DNA of 64,000 nucleotides from Kappaphycus alvarezii (Eukaryota > Rhodophyta > Florideophyceae > Gigartinales > Solieriaceae): the NCBI GenBank assembly GCA_002205965.3, contig NADL03000768.1:62001-126000 (forward strand). Direction: 5' to 3'. The translations under genes and the position numbers were made by a program. How positions within the stretch are numbered: the stretch's first letter is position 1; the number at the start of each line of letters is the position of its first letter. This document shows positions 1-10,319 of this stretch, in pieces. Under the pieces are notes generated by a model. It had not been told where the DNA came from. It saw only the letters and a program-made list of their open reading frames with translations, and did no database searches.

Positions 1-504
1 ACCTGTGATTTTGAGTTGGCGCGGGCGCTGGATCTATAAGTGCTCGCATGTCCTGGCTATGGAGCAACCATGACTCAAGATCTCTCGCTGCACCGTTGTT
101 GCTGATGGTTATTTCGAGAGGATTGTCGTCCCGCGCCCCAAGCGCACGTGGGACGGTCCGGGAAAGGCGTGTAAGAAGGCTCTTCCAATCGGACAGGGTT
201 TTCAAAGTTCGCTGTTTCCTATCGCTTTTCAACCTACTGTCTTTGTTACAGTCTTCGAAGGAGCGTGGTCTGTGCAGCCCTGTTAGTCCTTCGGCAAGTT
301 CACTCGTCCTGAGTGTTCTTCGTGCTGGTTGTCGTCGTCTGTAAGTTGTCATGCTTACACTAGAAGTTATTCAAGCTGTCTGGATCCCGTATTTAGATGG
401 TGGAATTTTATTCAAGTGCCCCCTTTGTCCTTTTTGGAGTTAGTGATGGTTCAGCCGTCACCTGGAAATGTTCTTAGTCTTTTAGTGTAACCACTACCTG
501 TATG
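1..504. other. unassigned sequence at window edge
   Basis: I recognise no gene here. A 98-codon open frame at 48-344 on plus shows no motif and I do not call it. The first 16 bases resemble a short piece of the type-1 Copia LTR found repeatedly in this window, so this may be eroded LTR sequence. Confidence 0.3.
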
Positions 505-727
505 GTTCAGGGTTTTGAACACATAAAGGATTCCTCCCCCATGATTTTGAATTGCCCGAAAATGGGCTTTCGTCCCAGGCAACTTTCGATTTGGCCCATT
601 TTACACGTATAATAGGTGAGCACACAGAAGTAGGGTTCACTCTCGCATTTTCATGTTACAAGTGTACACATGTCCAGGTGGCAACTAAAAGCCATGGGAT
701 CGCATGCGTTATATCCCATTTACAACA
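505..727 (-). repeat. Copia type-1 LTR fragment (copy A)
   Basis: Reading on minus from 727, this begins TGTTG and matches the first 220 or so bases of the complete type-1 LTR at 32023-33267, including the CCACCTGG and GGGCCAAATCG segments. It ends near 505 with a degraded stretch. It is a truncated and reversed LTR, not a coding region, although it leaves an 82-codon open frame on plus. Confidence 0.75.
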
Positions 728-1069
728 CTTATTAGTACGGAAAGGCTGTAATTGTGGTAAGACGCCCTTTGCTGCGGGGACCTTTCAGGGTAGTCGCTGA
801 AAATTCCTGGCCGTCTACAGGTGAAAGTTTCTGTGCTTACCCGTGGCTCACGGATTGCACTCAAAGTTAAAAGACCAACACTGGCCGATAATCAGGGGTA
901 GCGCCCTAATGTACAAATAAAGAGGTGGTAAGAGTTAAAGAGGAGGAAAACCAAAGAGGTCAAGAGTTTAAAATTGAACACTAAGAGTATTTGAATAAAT
1001 GATGCAAACTTCTTATAGGGAAAGGCTTGCCGTTGCAAGCGACCATCGGTCGCTGGCCTAGGATAAACG
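728..1069. other. unassigned spacer before Copia A gag
   Basis: No gene or clear repeat is visible. By position this is probably the degraded leader of the Copia element whose gag begins next. No LTR end or primer binding site can be recognised. Confidence 0.3.
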
Positions 1070-2080
1070 ATGACAGGATCTTGCATACTCACTGAACACG
1101 TGGTAGGAGAGATTATTTCTAGCAAAGGAGCGTCAATTATAGCCATGGACGATCTTCGGGGCGCAGAACGGATTAAAAAGCTCCGCAACTCTAACTTCCA
1201 CCTTTTGAAACAGAAGGTGCAGCTTCTTCTCGTGCTCCAAGAATTTAAGACTGCATTGTCGATGATCCTCGTCACAGTCTCCTCGGGAATCTCACGACGG
1301 CGCGTTCAAAGCATGGAGCCGAGGTGATCGCAAAGCACGAGCACTCTTCGGACTCTCTCTGTCCGATGAGCATCTTGAGCATGTGCCCACTGCGACAACT
1401 GCCAAGGAGATGTGGACTACTATCCTCATCACGTTTGAGAGACATACACTCCTCAATAAACTTGCGCTTCTGCGTCGGTTGTAAATGGCAGCCATGGATA
1501 GTAACAAGAGAGTCCTACAGTATGGTAACCGTGTGACCCAGTTGGCAGGGACGCTAAAATCTATGGACGTGACCATCGATGACAAAGAGGTAGCCATGGC
1601 TGTGTTCGACATATTTCTACCTCGGTTCGACAATCTCATCGTTGCTGTGGATGCTTTCGGCAATGAGGACAGGGTTTTTACTCTGTAATTTAAGAAGAGA
1701 CGGTTGTTGCAGGAAGAGGAGCGTGCTCAAATGAGGGAGTTGAAAGGGACAAAATCCAATGCTGCGCTCATATCCAATGCCCGTCCGAATGACTACAGAG
1801 GTAATGCTAGACAGCTGCACTGGTCGAGCTGCGGTCATTCTGGTCAAACCGTGGTCAGGTGCTGGAGCAAAGATGTGCACGGTAGGCGCCCGGGAGCTCC
1901 TAGGAGCTATCGTACATCTGGGACTTGTAGCGGAAGAGCGCCTAGTGGTCATCGAAACAATAAGAATCACCCAGGAGGAGATCAGCAGGCGTTCGTAAGT
2001 GCAAATGTGTTTTATTCGAATGAATCAAATCCTTCAACTGATAGTGAGGGCAGCACAAATGAAAAAAAAGTTGGTGCCTA
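1070..2080 (+). pseudogene. Copia A gag (decayed)
   Basis: This is the capsid/nucleocapsid region of an old Ty1/copia element. Plus-frame pieces read as a UBN2-type gag: a start near 1145, a KLRNSNFHL segment at about 1175-1205 typical of the copia gag N-terminus, then WTTILITFERHTLLNKLALL at about 1414-1473 and a helical part at 1485-1688. A degenerate zinc knuckle (SCGHSGQTVVRC) lies near 1825-1865 and has lost its first cysteine. The reading frame changes several times and carries stops, so it cannot give an intact Gag. It is followed directly by the protease segment at 2081, which supports the Copia order gag-PR-INT-RT-RNase H. Confidence 0.8.
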
Positions 2081-2479
2081 ATGCCACGAATTAAACAGGC
2101 CTGTATTTCGGACGGAACTTCCTCCTGGTGCGCAGATTCCGCATGTATTTCCCACATAACATACGATAGAAATGTGTTTACGCATTACACCGAGTTTTCT
2201 GCAGCCTCGGTCGAAATAGGAACTAAAGCCCGGGCTAAGATTGCTGGGCGAGGTGACGTGGAGCTAACACTACTAGTGAATGGTTCTCAAAAGCGGTGCA
2301 CTCTGGGAGAGGTTGCTCAAGTTCCTAGTTTCCAACACTCTCCCATCTCTGTAGGCACAGCGGACATAGAAGGGATCAAAACTGTATTTGAGAACAAATC
2401 TTTGCAGATGACTAAAAATGGTAGAGTTGTTGCAACTGAAAAAATGCTGTGCGATAACCTTCTTTACGCCATCGAATAG
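2081..2479 (+). pseudogene. Copia A protease segment
   Basis: An open frame of 132 codons matches the aspartic protease region of copia Pol. The active-site segment reads WCADSACISHITYDR, where the family usually has WxxDSGASxH, so the Gly-Ala/Ser of the catalytic loop is replaced and the enzyme is probably dead. The following sequence has the expected spacing up to the GAG-pre-integrase part that starts at about 2503. It belongs to the same old element as the gag upstream. Confidence 0.75.
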
Positions 2480-2502
2480 TCCAGAAGATACCAAATGATA
2501 CT

Positions 2503-3024
2503 ATGCACTCTGTAAAAGTCACTATGCTCTCAACATGGCACGAGAGAATGGCTCATGGAAGCAAGCAGGGCATTGCATCTATTGTGAGGATCAATATTGT
2601 GGACGGCGTGCAGATCATTGGCTCGAATTCATCCGAGATATGCACCTCATGCGTTCATGGAAAGGCTCATCGGTATGCAGTGACGAACCAACGAACAACT
2701 GCTAGGGCTGAAGCGATGCTTGACCTTTTCCACAGTGATGTGTGTTGGCCGATGGAGGTTTCGTCTGTTCGAGAGGAACACCACTTTTTGACTTTAACGG
2801 ACGATCACTCCTCTGGGTTACCGTCTACATGATGCAGCGAAGTTCAGAGGTTTTTGATATATACAAACTGTTCCACGCTCGCAGAGAAGCCCATTCTGTG
2901 CTTCGCATTGGCATTCTTCGTTCAAATGGAGATGGAGAATATATGTACGAAACATTCAAGGACTACCTCGCTAAGACCGGCAAAAAACATTAGCTTTGCG
3001 CAGTGAAGTCACCCGAAAAGAGTG
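2503..3024 (+). pseudogene. Copia A integrase, N-terminal part
   Basis: The frame from 2503 contains the HHCC zinc domain of copia integrase (WHERMAH at about 2530-2552, then CTSCVHGK at about 2641-2664) and the first catalytic aspartate region (FHSDV at about 2728). A frame change near 2790 leads into TLTDDHSS and then a second open piece up to 2993 that holds a NGDGEY motif, the family's second-aspartate neighbourhood. The sequence then runs in frame to 3029, where a younger Copia element is inserted. It resumes at 5943. Confidence 0.8.
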
Positions 3025-3029
3025 GTTCA

Positions 3030-3471
3030 TGTTAGTGTGATTTCTTTTCTTTGCCTTTTGCTGACAGCTGACAACTAGCAAAGAGACTTACAGGTATTAT
3101 TGTACTTTACCGTTCAACCTAGAACTTGACCGTTATATTTATGCACGGTACAGTGCTGTAAGCTTGAGCTGATCTACTTTAGATCAGCTCTAGCAGGTTT
3201 ATGGTTATACACCCACCGAAGTCTACATGTACTCTGGAAAATTCCTTCGATCAACAGAAAGCATCAGTCGACTCGCCTTGAAGTCTATAAAAGCCCCGGT
3301 CTCTCTCCATCTTCTACCTAAGTAAAGTTACTCACCATCTTCTCTTCTCTCATCTCTCCTTCTAGATCCCTAACTCTTTCTACCATTCTATCTCTCTCTC
3401 TCCCGCTCTCCCGCTCTCTCCCTCACTCTTTGTATGGCTCCCTCGCTCCCCCTCTCTCTTTCTGTCCAGCA
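3030..3471 (+). repeat. Copia type-2 5' LTR (copy a)
   Basis: The LTR begins TGTTAGTGTGATTTC and ends CCAGCA. It matches the copies at 5498-5937 and 60316-60762. A TATA box (TATAAAAG) lies at 3296-3303. It is followed by a long CT-rich tract from about 3310 to 3470, a layout shared by all three copies, so transcription probably starts just inside that tract. The palindrome-like AGCTGATCTACTTTAGATCAGCT near 3168-3190 is also shared. Confidence 0.85.
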
Positions 3472-3485
3472 GGTTATGGGCCCAG
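3472..3485 (+). promoter_or_regulatory. Copia primer binding site for half initiator tRNA-Met
   Basis: GGTTATGGGCCCAG follows the CA end of the LTR directly. Its complement equals the anticodon stem-loop of eukaryotic initiator tRNA-Met (CTGGGCCCATAACC, with the CAT anticodon inside) rather than the 3' CCA end. Copia of Drosophila and Ty5 of yeast are known to prime from an internal fragment of this tRNA. The same 14 bases occur after two other LTRs in the window (33268, 60763). Confidence 0.8.
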
Positions 3486-4344
3486 GCCACTAGCGCTGCA
3501 CACCAAGTTATCTTTTTCGCGCTCCCTGTTTGACGCGAACCACCACGAGACTATCCTATAGGGAGGAAAAACACAGAACCTCCAAAAAAGAAAAAGCACC
3601 TGAGGTTGATTTGACTTCTTTGTCGTCTCTGCACTGTCTACTGTCCTTCTGTCTTGTGGCATGTCTAATGCCCGTTGTCTCTGCACTACCTATATTGGTT
3701 GCTTTTGCGGCCTTTCGTCGTTCTTCATCCCCGCACTACAGAACCAAGTCCATTTTGCAGCCCGACTCATCGCTGCTACTCGCCTCGTCCCTGTGTAACG
3801 TTCTTCGATTTGTCTTACAGCCCGTGTCTAGTTTGAACAGTAAGTCCAAATCTCCTCGACACCTCTTGCAACCTTATATTTTTCACGCTTCTTCCTCAGC
3901 CTTCGCCTAACCTCGCAACGCCCTTCCTCCAGTGGTCATCTGCCGCTCCGTCTTCCTTCGAGGAATGAAGATCTCTCCAGACGACCCTGTCGTCCATCGT
4001 ATCAATTTCAATTCCGACGACGACTCATGAGACCCTGTTCAAGCCCCGCCTAGATCCGAGAAACCAAAGCTTCGCCCGAAGTGCCGTTCTATCGACGACT
4101 CCGCTATTGAGTCTGACGGTAAATGCGGAGATACGAACTCCACTGCGACCACTCCGGACGTCGTTGCACTCCCTTCTCACTCTCAGAAGAAGAATATTTC
4201 TCCCAATAAGAAGGATTTTCTTCAACACATCTTGGCATTGGGTACGAATCATAGGCCCGCAATCGCGAACAACTATAAGAAAAGAGTCAAGCTCCGCTCA
4301 AAGCCTCTCCCCGTCTCTGTAAGCCGTTTGTCGAGACCAAAGGG
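3486..4344 (+). pseudogene. Copia type-2 leader with unidentified ORF remnant
   Basis: The leader up to about 3800 is shared with the copy at 60777-61085. From ATG at 3965 an open frame runs to about 4350 with a single internal TGA at 4028. It begins MKISPDDPVVHRINF and is rich in Ser, Asp and Lys, with a basic end. By position it should be the start of the Copia gag, but I see no UBN2 motif, so it may be an extra 5' ORF. It is cut off by the reversed type-1 LTR. Confidence 0.4.
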
Positions 4345-5189
4345 TTAGGAGAAAAGTCAACCCGTGAATTATGCCTTACGTGACCCGCCAACCCAACTGT
4401 AATCTCTCGGCCTGTAACAGAACCCAAAGACGGGGAATCAAGGCGGGCAATTAAAATATCATAAAAGTAGAAAACAATTTTTGGCGGGCTTGTCTCACGT
4501 TGTTACGTAACAGTACGTAAATCTCATGCACGCCGTTCAACGTGAATTAAGCCTTACGTGCCATACATGCAATACTGTAAAAGCGACTTGGCTGCATCAA
4601 CATACTTTGGCTGCATACTTGTGCAAGAGTGATTTGTATGCAGCCAGTATAATGAGTATAGTGTAAACTGTATGCAGCCAGTCCAGGCAACTATAGGATA
4701 AATATAGAAAACACTGTTTACTTGTACACGTACGACACCTATATTACTGTACACGGACGACAGAGAGGAGACTGTACCTGTATGCCACATAGGAGACAGT
4801 ACACGTATGACACACTGGGCACAGTACTTTGAGCCTAGAATAGAGACAAACCATCAACCAACCATAACATGCCAAGTGTCAGAATGCTCCAAACGATCAG
4901 CTCAGATATCGCCACCTGGAGCGATATGAGTGGTATGGAGGCGTATCTAGCAGCCAATCAGAGGGCAGAATACCAAGTGGTTTGAAAAATGGCAAAATGC
5001 GCCCTGATTCCGGGCTGCCCAAAAATGGGCTTTCGTCCCAGGCAACTTTCGATTTGGCCCATTCTACACGTGTAGTAGGTGTACACACAGAAGAAAGGTG
5101 CAACTCGCATTTTCATGCTACAAGTGTACACGTGTCCAGGTGGCAACTACAAACCAAGGGGCATGCATGCATTCTATCTCTTTTCAACA
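4345..5189 (-). repeat. Copia type-1 LTR, 3'-truncated (copy B)
   Basis: Reading on minus from 5189 it starts TGTTGAAAAGAGATAGAATG and follows the complete type-1 LTR at 32023-33267 for about 845 bases. It stops near 4345, where the complete copy continues for another 400. It is inserted in the internal region of the type-2 Copia. The left boundary is estimated because the sequence fades out there. Confidence 0.75.
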
Positions 5190-5438
5190 GTAAGTATATC
5201 AGTTGGCAAACCAGGCGCAATCAGCTCGTCTCAGAACGAATCAATCAATGAACGGAACAAGCACATTGATATTTGGTATCATTTCGTTCGTGAAGCTGTG
5301 TCGTCCAAACAGATCTCTGTTACTCACTGTCGAACCGCAGACCAAGTCTCTGACCTTCTAAAGAAACCTTTGCTGCGAGTCAAGTTTGTTAAGTTTCGAA
5401 GTGATTTGGGCATTTTTCCTCCTGGTATTTCAAGCTAG
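5190..5438 (+). pseudogene. Copia type-2 RNase H, C-terminal end
   Basis: The frame reads SINERNKHIDIWYHFVREAV and then a TADQVSDLLKKPL segment. This is the typical end of copia RNase H, where the host-type sequence is RTKHIDIRYHFIRE followed by xxDxLTKPL. The stop is at 5436-5438 and the polypurine tract and 3' LTR follow within 60 bases, as expected. The catalytic core of RNase H and everything upstream of it are absent, being replaced by the reversed LTR. Confidence 0.8.
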
Positions 5439-5487
5439 TATTTTATTGTTTTAAAAAACGGGGGCGCTGCTAAGGTCAATTCTAGTT

Positions 5488-5497
5488 TGAGGGGGCG
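5488..5497 (+). promoter_or_regulatory. Copia type-2 polypurine tract
   Basis: GAGGGGGCG directly precedes the TGTTAG start of the 3' LTR. A purine run in this place primes plus-strand DNA synthesis in LTR retrotransposons. Confidence 0.65.
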
Positions 5498-5937
5498 TGT
5501 TAGTGTAATTTCACTTCTTTGATTTTTGCTGACAGCTAACAACTGTCAAATAGGCTTACAGGTATTACTGTACTTTACTGTTCAACCTAGAACGTGACCG
5601 TTATGTTTATGCACTGTACAGTGCTGTAAGCTTGAGCTGATCTACTTTAGATCAGCTCTAGCAGGTTTGTGGTTAGACACCCACCGTCGTCTACATGTAC
5701 TCTGGAGAATTCCTTCGATCAACAAAAAGCATCAGTTGACTCGCCTTGAAGTCTATATAAGCCCGGTCTCTCTCCATCTTTACCTGAGTAAAGTTCCTCA
5801 CCACCTTTATCCTCTCTCATCTCTCCTTCTAAGTCCTTCACTCTTTCTACCCTTCTATCCCTCTCTCTCCTGCTCTCTTGCTCTCTCACTCACTCTTTGT
5901 CTGGCTAACTCGCTCCCTCTCTCTCGTTCTGTCATCA
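5498..5937 (+). repeat. Copia type-2 3' LTR (copy b)
   Basis: The LTR begins TGTTAGTGTAATTTC and ends TGTCATCA. It has a TATATAAG box at 5754-5761 and the same CT-rich second half as copy a. It is followed by the target duplicate TTTCA and then in-frame integrase sequence of Copia A. Confidence 0.85.
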
Positions 5938-5942
5938 TTTCA

Positions 5943-7527
5943 GCGCGGCTGAGTCGAACAATGATGGATTTCGTTCGGTCAATGCTACATGCAAAGATTT
6001 TGGCAAAACAGTTCTCGGCCGAAGCTCTGGCGACTGCTGCATACATCCGAAATAGGGGTAGAACCACACGACTACGCATCATATATAGTACGGGCACAAG
6101 CCCAATTTTCGCTCCTTCGTATGTTAGAAAGCAATTGTTGGTACACCGTCCCGGCAAGTCAGTTGAGTAAACTTGACAGCAGAGCACGGGAAGCAATAAT
6201 GTTTGAATATGCAGAATCTTTCAAAGCTGACAATTTGTGGGATCCTGAACTACACAAGGTACTTGTTTCCAGAGATGTTAGATTCAGTGAAAGCGAAACC
6301 TGACACTCTGAAATAAATGAAAACGAATCAGATGAGTCTCTTGCAGTTAGCCCTGATGAAGATATTGTAAGTCTCAACTTTGAACAGTGTGCTCAAGTCC
6401 AGATTCCTAGCCCGAGCACGGCAGAAATGGCTACAGCCTTGGCACAGGATATTCAGGGCCAAAGCAATGACCATCCTTATGTTGAAACCACCCAACTGTC
6501 GCCGAAAACGTTGGGACAGAAAAAGAAAGCGCTGAGCCCCTATGCGGCGTCTGTAGCTCCTCGGAGATCTGAAAGGATTCGAAAAGCACCGAATGCCTGG
6601 TGAAGGCCAAAATATCCTTTACACCTAATGACACAGCATTCGTTACTAATGTTTTCAACATCTTGTACCGACACGCGGCGACAGGACCGGACGCAGACTT
6701 TTGGAAGTCCGCCATCGAGTCCGAGCGAGACTCGATCCTTCGGAACAAAACATGGAAGTTAGTCCCACGTCTGGAGGCCTCAAACATTCTGACTCCAAAT
6801 TGGTGTTTGTAATAAAAGATGCCCAGGACTCCAACGGAGGCCTTTCCCGAAAATCGAAGGCGCGTCTTGTCGCTCGTGATTTCCAACGGGTGAAAGGGGT
6901 AGATTATAATGAGACCTACGCCCCTGTCGTGAAGCTCACGTCGATTTGGGTGCTTTTGGCACTTGTCGTACATCAGGACCTGGAGCTGCATCAAATGGAC
7001 GTTAAGACGGCATTTCTGAACGGTGATGTGGAGGAGCACGTGTACATGGAACAGCCCGATGGATTTAAGGACGCCTCGAAACCAAATCATGTCTGCAAAT
7101 TCCTGAAAGCCTTGTATGGTTTCAAACAAGCACATTGGCGATGGCACCAGAAAATCGATGATTTTCTTGTTGATGGGCTCAAATTCAAAAGTAACACTAA
7201 TGATCCCTGTGTTTATGTAAAATTTGACCTGACCTCCGACTCAATCATGACTATCCTCCTGTATGTTGATGACTTGCTGCTTGCAGGAAACAGCATGGAG
7301 GCGATTGCATGGATGAAGGGGGAGCTGAACTGCCGTTTTGAAATGAAAGATTTGGGCGAAGCGAGAATGGTTTTTGGGCTTGAAATTTCACGCCGATGAT
7401 GGTAATGTTTCTTGTGTATATCCCTACAACGGTTTGTGCACAGTGTTCTAGATGGATTTGGAATGCAGAATTGTAGACCCGTTCCAACTCCTATGAGTCT
7501 AAGCACTGAAAAGTGCTTACTGGGGAG
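5943..7527 (+). pseudogene. Copia A integrase end and reverse transcriptase
   Basis: The frame resumes at 5943 with RLSRTMMDFVRSMLHAK, the conserved helix that holds the integrase catalytic glutamate region, and continues through AEALATAAYIRN. After a linker with several stops the RT begins near 6600. It contains W-K-S-A-I-E-S-E (about 6703), ARLVARDFQRVKGVDYNET (about 6862-6918), KTAFLNGDVEEHVYMEQPDGF (about 7003-7065), LYGFKQ (about 7113) and the catalytic YVDDLLLAG (7261-7287). Frame changes occur near 6790 and 7400. It stops at the type-1 LTR inserted at 7528, just after the VPTPM segment that starts RNase H. Confidence 0.85.
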
Positions 7528-8545
7528 TGTTGAAAAAGCGATAGAACGCATGCGATCCAATGGTTTTTAGTGGGCACCTGGATACGTGTACATTTGTAGC
7601 ATGAAAATGCAAGTTGCACCCTTCTCCTGTGTGCACACCTATTACAAGTGTAAAAATGGGCCAACTCGAAAGTTGCCTGGGACCAAAGCCCATTTTCGGG
7701 CAACTCAAAATCACGGTGCATTTTGCTATTTTTCAAACCACTTGTTATTCTGCCCTCTCATTGGCTACTGGGTACGCCTCCATACCAATGATATAGCTCC
7801 GAATTGCAATATTTGGGCGGTTCATTGTGGAGCATTCTGACACTTGGCATGTTATGGTGGTTTGATGGTTTGTCTCTATTCTAGGCCCAAAGCACTGTAC
7901 CCAATATGTCATACGTGTATAGTATCATAGGTGCCATACTTGTACAAGTAAACAGTGGTATCTTTACTTATCCTATAGTTGCTTGGACTGGCTGCATAAA
8001 GCTTACACTATACTTATTATACTGGCTGCATACAAATCACTCCTGCACAAGAATGCAGCCATAGTATATTGCTGCAGCCAAGTTTCTTTTACAGTAATGC
8101 ACGTATGGCACGTAAGGCTTTATTCACGTTGAACAGCCTAAAAGAGATTTATGTATTATTAGGTGATACAAGCCCGCTGAAAATTGTTGTCTACCCTTCT
8201 GATATTTTAAGTTCCCACCTTTGGGTTCTGTTATAGGCCGATAGATTACAGTTGCGTTGGCGGGGCACGTAAGGGATAATTTCCGGGTTGATTGTTTTAG
8301 TGTACGTTTAAATAACAGATAACGCACGGCTAGCATGCACGCAATGTCACTTACGTTTTGAATGTTGGTAATTATGTATTTCCCGCGCATGCAAACTAGG
8401 GATTCCGAGGTATTAAGGCTTGGATAGGCTGTAAATTTGACGAAGATAGTACTGAAAATGTGTATTTTGCTACTTTAAATCTTCTTCCACAAAGCCGAGC
8501 TGATTGCCGGCAAGCAGTATACATTTGTAGTCTAGTAGCTCATCA
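7528..8545 (+). repeat. Copia type-1 LTR, 3'-truncated (copy C)
   Basis: It starts TGTTGAAAAAGCGATAG after GGGGAG and follows the complete type-1 LTR for about 1,020 bases, up to the words GTAGCTCAT. It then joins RNase H sequence of a different Copia lineage, so its last 200 or so bases are lost. It may be the 3' LTR of Copia A after a deletion of RNase H, or a later insertion. No target duplication can be seen. Confidence 0.75.
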
Positions 8546-9301
8546 GTATCTCCGAAAACTTGAAAGGTTAAAACTGGATTACTATTATTCTCAGTTTAGA
8601 GCAATGAGGATGAGACTTGCTTGGTTCGCTGCTACCCGCCCAGACTGCTTGTTTGAAATTTCTCAACTCGCGCAAGTAATGGAGGATATGTTCAGTGCTA
8701 CGCCTGCAACTGAAATTAGACGCTTAATCAATGCAATAGCATTCGCAACGGATCATCAGGTATCAATCCGCTTTCCTCGACTTCACCTGATTTCCCAGCG
8801 CATCGTTTGTTATTCTGATTCTTCCTTCGAAAATAACAACTATTTATCTTCACTGATTGGACACATCGTGTTTCTAACCGACGATACCACCACCGCGACA
8901 CCTGCCATTTTCAAGTCCTACAAGAAAAAGAGAATCACCCGATCTGCAATGGCTGGCGAGCTTATTTTGTTTAGTGATCTATTTAACGCTGCCGCGATGT
9001 TATCTGATCAGATATCAGGAATACTAAGACACCGCATCCCAATACAGTTGCTCATTAATAGCAAGTCATTGTTTGATGAAATATCGAAAGGGTCACGAAC
9101 GGCTGAAAAAAGAATGATGATTGATATAGCAGCCGCCTGCGAAGGCTTCCGAAAAAGACTATATACGATATCGGATTCTTACGAAGTAATGAAAACATAG
9201 CTGATGGCATTACAAAGCATATAAATCAGCGTTCTCTACAGAAGATACTAATTGAGGGAACTTTGAATATTAAGCCCGAACAGTGGATTATCAGGCACTA
9301 A
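8546..9301 (+). pseudogene. Copia lineage Z RNase H end
   Basis: This is the C-terminal RNase H domain of a Copia element unlike Copia A. Visible landmarks are LAWFAATRPDCLFEISQLAQ (about 8617-8676), YSDSSFENN (about 8812-8838), the catalytic-site neighbourhood ITRSAMAGEL (about 8934-8963) and AEKRMMIDIAAACE near 9104-9145. A frame shift near 9165 leads to LRSNENIADGITK and ends with PEQWIIRH and a TAA stop at 9299-9301, the usual copia terminus. The N-terminal junction at about 8545 is with a truncated LTR. Confidence 0.8.
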
Positions 9302-9345
9302 GCCGGCAAGCAGCAAAGCCGTTTATTTCTTGCCGGGAAGCATTG

Positions 9346-10319
9346 CTACTGGAAGATCCTGCACCATGAACTACTATGCGTATTGCAATTATAACCTCCA
9401 GGTAAGTTGGTTTCTGACCACCGCAACAACGGAGTAGAGCCATAGTCACACGAATCGGAAAATTCTGCATTGTCAAAAATGAGACGTCTGCCTGCATCAA
9501 CGACCACTACATGCACAACCACTTCGACTATTTGCAAATGAACTACGAGCAACCCAGATTTCATATTTGCCAGCACTTTGAATGGCTTCTCCTTGAATTT
9601 AGGTGTTATCTGAACCTTTCGAGCTTCCATTTTAATGTTGGCCTGGTGATAAAACCTCCCGAGCTCCTTTTTTTGATGAAATGCGTCATATGCTTCTCAA
9701 AATAATTGGAATCATTCTAAGCATGCGCTCTACGGAGAGCGACATCTACTGCGTCAATTATCACTGCTTCTATGCAGTTACCGTCGCTGCCATCATTGAG
9801 CTGTGCGAACACTTCTCCATACTCCCGGACTAGGTGCTCATGAAATTTGGGATGCGACACATGGCTTTAAGGACTGCCAACAATCAAAGCTACTCCAGGA
9901 TTCTCGTTACACCATTCAAGTGCTGCTGTCCTCTTTAATTCGTTCTTGTAAGCAAGATGCTTCCGGAATTGTACCAAAATAATGACTTTTGGCGTGGGTT
10001 TGAAGGCCGCTTTCGCTTTTGTGATGGAATGTGCTTTCCAGTTGCCACCGCGCAGCGAGTCACGGGTGGCTAATGGCAGAGTTTCAAAGTGAATGAGGTG
10101 TAAATATTCACGTCCGCCGTCGAGACATTCACTCGCATAGATGCCTCCTTTCTTCAAATGGATGCTATTCTTGGTGCTCCCGTCCCCGCATAGGACAGAC
10201 TCAATGGAAAAAATTTCCCTTTTGTGTCCTCTGTCACCGCACAACTCGGCGCCGCCCGATACGGTCCTATCAGTCGCAACTTTTCCCTCATTGTTGTCCA
10301 TTTTTAGAGCAGAGAGCAA
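9346..10319 (-). pseudogene. decayed ORF, possible cysteine-peptidase-like protein
   Basis: On minus an open frame from 10319 (likely true start at ATG 10301) runs to about 9721 with one in-frame TAA at 9867-9869. A second piece in another frame covers 9630-9346. Near the end of the first piece is a GSDGNCIEAVIIDAVDVAL segment and in the second a VHVVVVDAGRRLIFDNAEF segment. A cysteine after Gly-Asn at a helix start, then a histidine in a beta strand followed by Asp/Asn, is the layout of papain-fold peptidases. The family is not recognised and the call rests on pattern only. It lies just 3' of a Copia end, so it could be element-borne. Confidence 0.35.

Larger units (their letters stand above)
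3025..5942 (+). mobile_element. Nested Copia type-2 element with target duplication
   Basis: The element spans 3030-5937 and is flanked by the near-identical pentamers GTTCA (3025-3029) and TTTCA (5938-5942). Removing the element and one pentamer restores an uninterrupted integrase frame in the host Copia A, so both ends are placed exactly. It has 442- and 440-bp LTRs that begin TGTTAG and end CA, a primer binding site, a leader, and only the last part of RNase H. Most of gag-pol is missing, and a reversed type-1 LTR sits where it should be. It is therefore an internally deleted, non-autonomous copy. Confidence 0.85.

Noticed and set aside
552-800. 82-codon open frame on plus
   Set aside because: It lies on the antisense side of a type-1 LTR fragment. 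Similar frames recur wherever that LTR is reversed.
4319-4323. GTAAG as a target duplication for the reversed LTR B, matching GTAAG at 5190-5194
   Set aside because: The sequence after 4323 does not match the LTR end and lacks the CA/TG terminus, so the match is probably chance.
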